Origin: RUG754 sp045545455
GTDB taxonomy: Bacteria > Bacillota > Clostridia > Peptostreptococcales > Anaerovoracaceae
Reading direction: 5' to 3'
Length of the DNA stretch: 33,927 nucleotides
Assembly: GCA_045545455.1 (NCBI GenBank)
Contig: JAZQAY010000094.1
Coordinates: 1-33,927, forward strand
Shown here piece after piece: positions 16,888-23,675 of the stretch (the stretch's first letter is position 1; each line of letters begins with the position of its first letter). The notes below the pieces were generated by a model, which saw only the letters and a program-made list of their open reading frames with translations, did not search any database and had not been told where the DNA came from. The position numbers and the translations under genes are program-made.

Positions 16888-17243
16888 GGGGGCGTAAAGG
16901 TTTCGACAGGGGTGCTGAAACCGGATAAGCGAGCGGAGGTTGGTCAGTCCTCCTAAAACAAGACCCGTTAAATATAAACGCTAAAAGAAACAACACATTC
17001 GCAATCGCAGCATAAGCTGCACCGCGCGTCAGCCTGAGTTTACCCGTAGGCTTTGGTACTGGCGTCGACTATACGGGGAACCCTTGTGTGAATTCCCGGC
17101 AGCACAAGGCCTAACGGGATAGATGACGGGGAAGCTTGTTAATGGGCGTCCTTGAAGTCGAAATACCAAATCATTAACTGCGCTCGGAGAAAGTCCTGCG
17201 GACGTGCTTTTGGACGCGAGTTCGACTCTCGCCGCTTCCACCA
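16888..17243 (+). ncRNA. ssrA: transfer-messenger RNA (tmRNA)
   Basis: This 356-base one-piece tmRNA rescues stalled ribosomes. The 5' GGGGGCG pairs with 3' CGCTTCC, with a G-U third pair as in tRNA-Ala, followed by A and an encoded CCA. The conserved 5' segment GTAAAGGTTTCGACAGGG and the T arm GTTCGACTCTCGCCGC are present. The tag frame starts with GCT at 16980 and reads AKRNNTFAIAA before TAA at 17013-17015. Pseudoknot-like pairs such as GGGGAACCC follow. SmpB is not in the window. Confidence 0.97.
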
Positions 17244-17251
17244 CTTGATAT

Positions 17252-17286
17252 GAGCTCCGGAGAGAGATCCCCGGAGCTCTTTTTTT
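17252..17286 (+). terminator. tmRNA terminator
   Basis: GAGCTCCGG / CCGGAGCTC with a 10-base loop, followed by seven T residues, 8 bases after the CCA end. Confidence 0.92.
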
Positions 17287-17312
17287 ACCTGAAACAATTA
17301 TGGAGGATGATT

Positions 17313-17411
17313 GTGAACGATAGATTTAAGATCAACACGCTGGCATTGGGCTTGATTTTTACTATCGCGTCTGCTGTATTCACGGTAGTGCTGAGCAGTT
17401 CGATGATCTGA
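17313..17411 (+). CDS. 32-aa single-helix membrane micro-protein
   Basis: A short frame with an excellent ribosome binding site (TGGAGG, ending 6 bases before GTG 17313). It encodes MNDRFKINTLALGLIFTIAS followed by AVFTVVLSSSMI. The first six residues are charged and the rest form one hydrophobic helix of about 20 residues, the layout of small membrane proteins. An in-frame ATG at 17307 touches the GGAGG and is unlikely to be the start. It lies between the tmRNA terminator and the XRE promoter and may be read from its own weak promoter or tmRNA read-through. Function unknown. Confidence 0.5.
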   Translation: MNDRFKINTLALGLIFTIASAVFTVVLSSSMI

Positions 17412-17449
17412 CCATGCTTTGCCTAGAGTACAGGGGGAATGAAACCCCC

Positions 17450-17476
17450 AAAATGTAAACCACCATGTTACATTTT
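17450..17476. promoter_or_regulatory. candidate operator upstream of the XRE gene
   Basis: AAAATGTAA (17450-17458) and TTACATTTT (17468-17476) form a 9-base inverted repeat with a 9-base centre, ending 15 bases before the -35 box. This is the size and place expected for an XRE-dimer operator. A GGGGG-N7-CCCCC inverted repeat lies just before it at 17433-17449. Confidence 0.5.
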
Positions 17477-17491
17477 GAACGTGAGAATTTC

Positions 17492-17520
17492 TTGAAAGAG
17501 GGCCCTCCCGTCGGTATAAT
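17492..17520 (+). promoter_or_regulatory. promoter of the XRE/membrane-partner operon
   Basis: TTGAAA (17492-17497), a 17-base spacer and a perfect TATAAT (17515-17520). The spacer begins with the perfect 10-base palindrome GAGGGCCCTC (17498-17507), another possible repressor site. Confidence 0.8.
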
Positions 17521-17547
17521 GAAGCTGTAAATGAAAGGAGGAACGTC

Positions 17548-17991
17548 ATGAATAACCTCGGAAACAAAATAGCGAAGAAGAGAAAAGACCTTGGCATGAC
17601 ACAGACGGAATTCGCGGATAAGCTCTCTGTCACCAGACAGACCGTGAGCCGCTGGGAAGCGGGAGCCGTCATGCCGGATATAGATAAGATATCTGATATT
17701 GCAGATTTACTGGACGTGAGCTGCGATTACCTTCTCAAGGACGATGCGGCAGAAGAAAAGGCCGCGCCTTTGAAAGGCCCCAGCAGACTTCTGGAAGCGC
17801 TCGTCGGGAAGAAGGTAAAACTTAACTTCTTCGATGAAGAGACGGATGTCGATCTCTACGATGAGGTATGCACCGTACTGGAACTTGAAGGCAACTGGAT
17901 GAAGATAAAGGCTGAGACGAAAAAAGGCCCACTTGAGAAACTCATACCGGTATCCTCCGTCCTGTCCTTTGAAGAGGTAAAGGAGGTGTAG
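17548..17991 (+). CDS. XRE-family regulator with C-terminal beta domain
   Basis: This 147-aa protein has a canonical HTH_3 domain at 7-62 (GMTQTEFADKLSVTRQTVSRWEAG), a linker rich in Ala/Glu/Lys, and a beta-rich domain of about 65 residues (GKKVKLNFFDEETDVDLYDEV to SFEEVKEV). AAAGGAGG lies 7 bases before the ATG. It probably represses its own strong promoter through one of the two palindromes there (inference). The C-terminal domain is recognisably related to that of the next protein: W-M-K-I-K-A-ETKKG-EKLI aligns with W-I-L-V-R-T-ETPKG-DKLI. The regulator may therefore sense the same ligand or dock to its membrane partner. Confidence 0.88.
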   Translation: MNNLGNKIAKKRKDLGMTQTEFADKLSVTRQTVSRWEAGAVMPDIDKISDIADLLDVSCDYLLKDDAAEEKAAPLKGPSRLLEALVGKKVKLNFFDEETDVDLYDEVCTVLELEGNWMKIKAETKKGPLEKLIPVSSVLSFEEVKEV

Positions 17992-17995
17992 CGGG

Positions 17996-18370
17996 ATGAA
18001 CACACTGGGAATATTGGGTTTCGTATTAGGAGTCTTCGGAATGATGGCATATCTCAGCATTTCGCCCCTTAAGAGAAAGATCGAAAAGCTGGAGGAAGCG
18101 CTGGCAGCTATGGAAGGTACGACTTACCACGAGGACAGGGAATCGCTTCTGAAGGCTGCAGCAGGCTATATCGGAAAGTCTGTGGAGATAGAGCTTAAAG
18201 AGGATCATAACGATATTGACGTTGGATACTACGGAAACAGCAAGTACGGATCAAACACCATACTGGACGCCGACCGCGACTGGATCCTGGTCCGCACCGA
18301 GACCCCGAAGGGAAACAAGGACAAGCTGATCCGCATGGAATCCATCCAGAAGATCACAGAGAAGAAATAA
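17996..18370 (+). CDS. membrane-anchored partner of the XRE regulator
   Basis: This 124-aa protein has an N-terminal membrane helix (about 4-22), a short coiled coil (RKIEKLEEALAAME, about 27-40), and a beta domain (about 58-120) that is a diverged copy of the XRE protein's C-terminal domain. It starts 4 bases after the XRE stop, and its AGGAGGTG site lies inside the end of the XRE gene, so the two are cotranscribed. The soluble domain should face the cytoplasm if the short N-terminus is outside. I do not know a named family. The pair looks like a regulator plus membrane sensor or anchor. Confidence 0.75.
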   Translation: MNTLGILGFVLGVFGMMAYLSISPLKRKIEKLEEALAAMEGTTYHEDRESLLKAAAGYIGKSVEIELKEDHNDIDVGYYGNSKYGSNTILDADRDWILVRTETPKGNKDKLIRMESIQKITEKK

Positions 18371-18373
18371 GAG

Positions 18374-18399
18374 AAAAGACCGCGCTGAGCGGTCTTTTT
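18374..18399 (+). terminator. terminator of the XRE operon
   Basis: GACCGC-GCTGA-GCGGTC with AAAA before and TTTTT after; the symmetric A/T flanks would also serve the converging DMT gene. Confidence 0.88.
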
Positions 18400-18426
18400 A
18401 ATGTCAGGTTTATGATCGTTCCTCCG

Positions 18427-19278
18427 TCAGTCGCTGCCTTCCCTTAGCTGTGCATAGATGACGGCAGCCAGGATGACTGCTCCGCCTGCGATCTCGCGTA
18501 TTGTGGGCACCTCTCCCAGTAGTATGAGTGCAAAGAATATTGCATACACAGTCTCCATGGATGAGCAGACTCCCGCCAGCCTGGCAGGTATGTACTTAAG
18601 GCTGGATATGAAAAGCGTATGGGCAAAGGCCGTGGTAAGCGTGCCGAAGACCAGGAGGAGCCCGATATCCATCATGGTGGGATGCATGCCCATGGCTATC
18701 ACGAAGGGAAGCAGCACCACAGCGGCCGTGCTCTGTTCATAGAAGGAAATGAGAGTCCCGCTGTAGCTGTCGCTGAAGCCCTTGTTCAGCATGGTGATTA
18801 CAGTATAGGCTATGGGCGATATCATTCCGATGAGGATACCCTTGAACATGTTGTTCTCAAAGGAGAACTCAGGGATGGTGATCAGTACGCCTATGAATAT
18901 TATGACTGCGATCAGAACGTTCTTTGCTTTTGGCCGCTCATGTCTTATCAGCGGCTCGGCAATAGTGACAAACATCGGGAATGTCGAAAAGGTAATGGTG
19001 CCTATGGCCACCGTTGAGAGCTGTATGGAAACGAAGATGCTCCACCAGTGGATGGCCAGGAACACGCCGGAGAGCAAAAGAAGCCTCAGGTGTTTACGGC
19101 TATTCACCCTGAAGGACTGCCCGGTGGCGAGCATAAATATCCCTAAGGCTATGGATGAAAAGAACACCCTGCCGAAGGTTATGCCTAAGGCAGGAAGGCC
19201 TATCCATTTGCCGAAGAGCCCTGCGAATCCGAAAAGCAGGACCGATATGTTGACGTAAAGTATGGCGCGTTTGTTCAT
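18427..19278 (-). CDS. second EamA/DMT-superfamily transporter
   Basis: This 283-aa protein has about ten helices and two EamA repeats, beginning MNKRAILYVNISVLLFGFAG. ATG 19278 is preferred to an in-frame ATG at 19320: it starts just before the first helix, as in relatives, and has GGTGA upstream, while 19320 has no site. The segments LGITFGRVFFSS, FIKHERPKAKN-like RHERPKAKNVL and YIPARLAGVCSSMETVYAI are typical. Substrate unknown. It is not a close copy of the DMT protein at 15901-16764, so a recent duplication is unlikely. Confidence 0.88.
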   Translation of the reverse strand: MNKRAILYVNISVLLFGFAGLFGKWIGLPALGITFGRVFFSSIALGIFMLATGQSFRVNSRKHLRLLLLSGVFLAIHWWSIFVSIQLSTVAIGTITFSTFPMFVTIAEPLIRHERPKAKNVLIAVIIFIGVLITIPEFSFENNMFKGILIGMISPIAYTVITMLNKGFSDSYSGTLISFYEQSTAAVVLLPFVIAMGMHPTMMDIGLLLVFGTLTTAFAHTLFISSLKYIPARLAGVCSSMETVYAIFFALILLGEVPTIREIAGGAVILAAVIYAQLREGSD

Positions 19279-19382
19279 GTCAGTCACCGGATCAAGCAAT
19301 GTTTTTTTAAATGATATCATGACGGAAGCAGCAATGCAATCTTAACAGCCGATAATAAAAATGGCTTTCGATGTTTTGAGTG

Positions 19383-19411
19383 TTGTTTTTTTGCACAGGA
19401 TTAGATATAAT
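19383..19411 (+). promoter_or_regulatory. promoter of the L,D-transpeptidase gene
   Basis: TTGTTT (19383-19388), a 17-base spacer and a perfect TATAAT (19406-19411), placing the start near 19418. This shows that the reading frame open from 19380 cannot be translated from its 5' end. Confidence 0.7.
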
Positions 19412-19460
19412 CTATTGTAGGTTTGTAGGCATTTTTATTCGTTTGGAAGGACATCATCCG

Positions 19461-20960
19461 TTGGAAGAATATAAGGAAAAGAAAGAATTAGAAGAGATCG
19501 TGGCTGAAGAGACCGGGCAGACTGAAGCGGAAGAGACGGAACAGCTCGAGACCGAAGACATCGGGCCGGCTGAGACAGAAGAAACCGAAGAAACTGCAGA
19601 AGCAGAAACAGAAGACAGCACGGAAGAAACAGTATCTGAGGATACAGAGATCATTCCTGTGAACGCTCCTGCTAAGAAAAAGTCAAAGGCTGTTCCCATT
19701 ATCATCGCAGTGCTGGTGGTATTGCTTGCTGCAGCAGGATTTTTTTACGTGAATGAGCTCCTGAAGGCGCCTAAAGAGATAGTGAATGAAGACGGCGCAT
19801 ATTACTGCCTTGACGGAAAAGGAAACAAGATCGTATCGCAGTGGATCGATTTTGAGGATAACCGTTACTATGCTGCCGAGGACGGGAAACTGTATGCCAA
19901 CACCATTGAAGAGATAGATGGCGGGTCTTATTGTTTTGCGGAAGACGCCAAGCTTCTGAGCGGATTATTCAGATTCCAGGAGAGCATTTACAGCTCTGAT
20001 CCTGACGGTAAGCTCATAGAGGTCAAGGGCTGGGAGGAACACGACGGAAACACCTATTACAATTCCGGCACGGGACAGTGTGTTGCATCCGGGATCCTGG
20101 AAGTAGACGGCGAGAACTACTACCTGAATGAAGAAGGTATCCTGCAGAAGGATATGATCTTCGAATTCAACTCAGCCAGATACTTCGCCGATCCCGACGG
20201 AAAGATCCTTAAGAACCAGCCTGTTGAACGCGACGGCAAGAAGTACTACGCAGGAGCGGATGGAGCCTTTGTCAAGAACGGTTTCACGCCTTTTGAGGAT
20301 TACTATTTCTATATCAACGAAAACAGCGAGATCTCCAAGGATCCCGTGGAACTGGAGAACGGTTATACCGTGACGCCGGATCCTGAGACCGGAGCTATTT
20401 CGGCAAAGGATTACAAGATATCCCAGTCCGAATACATATATAACGGACAGGCAACTTACATCAAGGTCCTGATCGACGGACAGTACATGTATTACGTGAA
20501 GGACGGTGAGCTCCAGCTTGAGTCATACGTTGTGACCGGTATGTACGACAAGTACGATACTCCCAGAGGAACCTATGAGATCCTCTATAAGGCCAGGAAC
20601 GTACAGCTTAAGGGCGAGATCGTGCTGGACGGACAGTACGAGGAGGTTCCTCTTACAGAAGAGGAAAAGACCAAGATCTGGAATGCCATGAGCGAAGAGG
20701 AAAAGAAAGATCCCAACGCCAAATCCAAGATCCCTGCAACCAAGAAGGTACAGAAGAAGGAGGAATGGGACGTCACTGTAAGTTATTGGCTCTCATTCAT
20801 CGGAGGAACATATGGCTTCCACGATGCAACATGGAGATCATATTTCGGAGACTATATATATACCTATGACGGCTCACACGGCTGCGTCAATCTGCCGCTA
20901 TGGGCTGCAGAGGAACTGTATAATACTGTAGAAGAGGGAACTCCGGTCTACATCGTTTAA
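19461..20960 (+). CDS. membrane-anchored L,D-transpeptidase (YkuD domain) with wall-binding-type repeats
   Basis: This 499-aa enzyme probably starts at TTG 19461, which has GGAAGGA 9 bases upstream and lies downstream of the promoter. Residues 1-70 are an acidic Glu/Thr-rich cytoplasmic tail. A helix at 77-97 follows KKKSK. Residues about 110-310 carry repeats with the YYxxxDGK / (F/Y)YxxEDGK pattern of choline-binding or cell-wall-binding repeats. The C-terminal YkuD domain ends in the catalytic motif SHGCVNLP (His473, Cys475). It would make 3-3 crosslinks in peptidoglycan or attach proteins to it. Insertion of Lys/Glu-rich sequence inside the catalytic domain (about 395-430) is typical of clostridial members. 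Confidence 0.92.
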   Translation: MEEYKEKKELEEIVAEETGQTEAEETEQLETEDIGPAETEETEETAEAETEDSTEETVSEDTEIIPVNAPAKKKSKAVPIIIAVLVVLLAAAGFFYVNELLKAPKEIVNEDGAYYCLDGKGNKIVSQWIDFEDNRYYAAEDGKLYANTIEEIDGGSYCFAEDAKLLSGLFRFQESIYSSDPDGKLIEVKGWEEHDGNTYYNSGTGQCVASGILEVDGENYYLNEEGILQKDMIFEFNSARYFADPDGKILKNQPVERDGKKYYAGADGAFVKNGFTPFEDYYFYINENSEISKDPVELENGYTVTPDPETGAISAKDYKISQSEYIYNGQATYIKVLIDGQYMYYVKDGELQLESYVVTGMYDKYDTPRGTYEILYKARNVQLKGEIVLDGQYEEVPLTEEEKTKIWNAMSEEEKKDPNAKSKIPATKKVQKKEEWDVTVSYWLSFIGGTYGFHDATWRSYFGDYIYTYDGSHGCVNLPLWAAEELYNTVEEGTPVYIV

Positions 20961-20991
20961 CGTACCGGTATCGCGATACGTGCAAAGTAAA

Positions 20992-21025
20992 ATTCCTGTG
21001 TATTTTGCACAGGAATATTTGTTTT
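20992..21025 (+). terminator. terminator of the L,D-transpeptidase gene
   Basis: ATTCCTGTG / CACAGGAAT with a TATTTTG loop, followed by ATTTGTTTT. The T-tract overlaps the -35 box of the next gene. A perfect 12-base palindrome GTATCGCGATAC precedes it at 20968-20979. Confidence 0.82.
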
Positions 21026-21047
21026 CGTGAGGATTCTTTGATATACT
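21019..21047 (+). promoter_or_regulatory. promoter of the ecsC-queT-hutD-vanY operon
   Basis: TTGTTT (21019-21024), a 17-base spacer and TATACT (21042-21047). The expected start, 7 bases on, coincides with the ATG at 21054, implying a leaderless message. Confidence 0.6.
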
Positions 21048-21053
21048 GGATAT

Positions 21054-21878
21054 ATGGCAAGGAAAACACCATTTGAAAAAGAGTGGGCTAATCTTCTGAA
21101 GAAAGAAGCCCGGTATAAAAAGAAAAGAGTGAACGGGCCTACGTCTCTTCTTCTGATGAAGCTGGACCGCTTCATTCCTGAGAAACTGAGCGGGACCCTT
21201 GCTGTGGCGTTTTTCAAGGCGTTCCAGGTGATCTTCGAGAAGGGGACCAGACTTATAGAACTCACGTATAACAGAGCTAAGAAACAGGCGGATTTCAAGG
21301 TGAACAAGTTCGTCAACGAGATGTACGGCGATCAGAAGTCTGCTAGGAGCTTCACCAAGGAGGCCAGGGGATCCAGAGCCCTGAACCTGCTCATTTCCTT
21401 TGTTGAAGGGGTGGCATTGGGACTGCTGGGACTGGGCATCCCGGATATACCGCTTTTCATGGCGGTGGTGCTCAAGGGAGTGTACGAGGTGGCTCTCAGT
21501 TACGGATATGACTATCACGACGAGAATGAGAAGATATTCATCCTGAAAGTGATAGAGGTAGCAATGACGGATGACGAAGAGTTCATAGAGGGAGACCGTC
21601 AGATAAACGAGGCCATCGATGTTATCGCCCAGGATGGAGGAGTCATCGGCGGATGGAGCATATCGAAGGAAGACCAGATGAGACAGACCTCCGATTCTCT
21701 CGTAAAGGAAATGATATACACCAAATTCATCCAGGGCTGGACGATCCTGGGAGTGTTTGGAGGAATATTCGATCCTGTATACGTCAACAGGATCACAAAT
21801 TACGCGATAATCAAGTACAGGAGAAGGTTCCTGGCTACGCGATTAAAAGGAGAAGAAATTGGAAAGGAACAATTCTAA
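21054..21878 (+). CDS. EcsC-family protein
   Basis: This 274-aa protein matches the EcsC family in its signature segment, an amphipathic glycine-rich helix followed by GIPDIPLFMAVVLKGVYEVALSYGYDYHDENEKIFILKVIEVA (about 143-190), and in the C-terminal GGIFDPVYVNRITNYA. The family is named for the third gene of the B. subtilis ecs locus and its biochemical role is not established; it is probably membrane-associated through the Gly-rich helices. No Shine-Dalgarno site precedes the ATG, and a promoter ends 6 bases upstream. The next gene begins inside its last 20 bases. Confidence 0.88.
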   Translation: MARKTPFEKEWANLLKKEARYKKKRVNGPTSLLLMKLDRFIPEKLSGTLAVAFFKAFQVIFEKGTRLIELTYNRAKKQADFKVNKFVNEMYGDQKSARSFTKEARGSRALNLLISFVEGVALGLLGLGIPDIPLFMAVVLKGVYEVALSYGYDYHDENEKIFILKVIEVAMTDDEEFIEGDRQINEAIDVIAQDGGVIGGWSISKEDQMRQTSDSLVKEMIYTKFIQGWTILGVFGGIFDPVYVNRITNYAIIKYRRRFLATRLKGEEIGKEQF

Positions 21879-22347
21879 GACGTCTTATCTGACCATGGCC
21901 GGACTTATCGCGGCTATATACGTCATACTCACGTTTGTTGCTCAGATGGCCGGACTGGCCAGCGGAGCTATCCAGTTCAGACTTTCAGAAGCGCTGACCA
22001 TACTTCCCATGTTCACATCAGCCGCCATTCCCGGACTGGCTGTGGGCTGTGTTCTGGCCAATATCCTTACGGGATGTGCCATGTGGGACGTGGTCTTCGG
22101 ATCATTGGCTACGCTTCTTGGAGCATGCGGCACATATCTTTTAAGGAAGACTGAGAATCCCTTCCTGGGATGCCTTCCGCCCATCGTTGCGAACATGCTT
22201 ATAGTACCCGCAGTACTCATGAAGGTTTACGGAGCTCCCGAGACCTACTGGTATCTTATGCTTACCGTAGGCATCGGCGAGATAGCCTGCTGCGGAGTGC
22301 TGGGAGTAATTTTATACAAAGTATTGAAAAAGAGAAATATTCTGTAA
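21859..22347 (+). CDS. queT: QueT-family membrane transporter (queuosine precursor type)
   Basis: This 162-aa protein has about five helices and the QueT hallmark QFRLSEALTILPMFTSAAIPGLAVGC, followed by NILTGCAMWDVVFGSLATLLGA. QueT proteins are ECF-type substrate-binding components or transporters thought to take up queuosine precursors such as preQ1. The start is TTG 21859 with AAAAGGAG 5 bases upstream; there is no better alternative. It overlaps ecsC by 20 bases and is followed by hutD after 20 bases. Unusually, it has no leader, so no preQ1 riboswitch can control it here. Confidence 0.88.
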   Translation: MERNNSKTSYLTMAGLIAAIYVILTFVAQMAGLASGAIQFRLSEALTILPMFTSAAIPGLAVGCVLANILTGCAMWDVVFGSLATLLGACGTYLLRKTENPFLGCLPPIVANMLIVPAVLMKVYGAPETYWYLMLTVGIGEIACCGVLGVILYKVLKKRNIL

Positions 22348-22367
22348 GTTTTGAGAGGTAATGCTGC

Positions 22368-23675
22368 ATGAAGAGCATTCTCAGGAAAGAAAAAGACTTC
22401 TCTGTATCCGACTGGTCAGGAGGGAAGACCAGGGAACTGGCCATCTTCCCTGCAGACAGCAGATACGCTGACAGAGAGTTCATCTACAGGCTGAGTTCCG
22501 CTACTGTGGATCTGGACGAATCGGATTTCACGCTTTTACCGGATTATGACAGGGTACTTATGGTGCTTCAGGGGAGTACGGTCCTCACGTATAACGGACA
22601 GAAGACGGTGCACCTGAACGAGCTTGAACAGGATAGCTTTGACGGAGCCTGGAATACCAGAAGCTACGGCAGGATCACGGACTTCAACCTCATGACCCGG
22701 AAGGGCTGTGCAGGCAAGGTGGACGTGATCAGGCCTGAAGCAGAAGCCGTGGAGATGGGGGACACCCTTGATTCGGACCTTAAGAGGAGGACCCATGCCA
22801 TCTACTGCAAAGAAGGCTATGTCATAGTTAACGCCGCTGACGGACAGAAGATGGTGTCTCCGGGACAGCTCCTTGTAATGGAATTCGGCGAAGAGAAACC
22901 GACATACACTGTGATGGGTGACGGCGTAGCGATAAGATCCCAGATCGCCTTTGATGAGGAGGCCATGGGATATGCGGACGCTGAAGAAGCTCCTCCGGAG
23001 CCGGTGGCTTATAAGACGTCGGAGCCTGAAGAGGAACCCGAGCCGGATCGTGACAGAAGAGAAAGAGCTGAGGCCCCGCGCGAACCTAAGGAGACGGTGG
23101 GATCCTACGCGGCCAACATATTCGGAACAGGCAGGAGAAGAGTCTCGGACGAGGGACTGTCGGATGCCAGTACGCTGGATTACAAAGGAGGCTTCGCCGA
23201 GGATTACAGGTGGGCATTCATACTGTCCAACACCCAGTTCCACGGTGCGAAGAGCATCTTCCCGAAACTGAAGAACCTGGTCTACGACGATGAACTCCAT
23301 GGAAGGATCAGAAGACTGGAGAAGATGTTCGTGACTTTCTTCGTATTCATCCTGGGGCTGATAGCATTGCTTACCATAAGCATGAAAGACGGTGAGATGA
23401 ACGATAAGGAGATCATGATCATGATCGCTGTATGGCTCATTGCCGATATTCTGATCGTATCTCCGCTCATATATTATTTTGCGCTTCCCAGACCTATCAA
23501 ATCGCACATACACGATCTGACTAAAGTTTCCGAAGAGGAAGCGGAAGCTCTTCTCAATGACAGAAATAAGAATGAGAGGCTGGAGAGGATACTGAAAAAG
23601 TACAGCAACTCCGGCAGAAACGTAGGCACAGTTATAGCGGATAAGGCAAGAAGGGAAAAAGAGCTGGATGAGTAA
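22368..23675 (+). CDS. HutD/Ves-like cupin fused to a two-helix membrane domain
   Basis: This 435-aa protein begins with a HutD/Ves-type domain (about 10-190: SDWSGGKTRELAIFP, YRLSSATVDLDESDFTLLPDYDRVLMVLQG and FDGAWNTRSYGRITDFNLMTRKG). Stand-alone HutD is about 190 residues, linked to histidine use or stress, and of uncertain biochemistry. Here it continues through a Glu/Pro/Arg-rich linker (about 195-245), a segment with YRWAFILSNTQFHG, two membrane helices (about 320-343 and 348-373) and a charged cytoplasmic tail. GAGAGG lies about 10 bases before the ATG. The C-terminal part is not one I recognise. It overlaps vanY by 8 bases. Confidence 0.82.
   Translation: MKSILRKEKDFSVSDWSGGKTRELAIFPADSRYADREFIYRLSSATVDLDESDFTLLPDYDRVLMVLQGSTVLTYNGQKTVHLNELEQDSFDGAWNTRSYGRITDFNLMTRKGCAGKVDVIRPEAEAVEMGDTLDSDLKRRTHAIYCKEGYVIVNAADGQKMVSPGQLLVMEFGEEKPTYTVMGDGVAIRSQIAFDEEAMGYADAEEAPPEPVAYKTSEPEEEPEPDRDRRERAEAPREPKETVGSYAANIFGTGRRRVSDEGLSDASTLDYKGGFAEDYRWAFILSNTQFHGAKSIFPKLKNLVYDDELHGRIRRLEKMFVTFFVFILGLIALLTISMKDGEMNDKEIMIMIAVWLIADILIVSPLIYYFALPRPIKSHIHDLTKVSEEEAEALLNDRNKNERLERILKKYSNSGRNVGTVIADKARREKELDE

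Noticed and set aside
17029..17244. Minus-strand open frame of 71 codons (VEAARVELASKSTSAGLSPSAVND...) across the tmRNA gene
   Set aside because: It is the antisense of tmRNA, a well-known source of false protein calls; the tmRNA structure explains the sequence completely.
17287..17547. Mobile element insertion at the tmRNA 3' end
   Set aside because: tmRNA is a common insertion site, but no integrase, no repeat of the tmRNA end and no composition change are visible downstream.
19454..19705. Val/Ser-rich minus-strand frame opposite the L,D-transpeptidase tail
   Set aside because: Same artefact as in rhs: the reverse of a Glu/Thr-rich segment.
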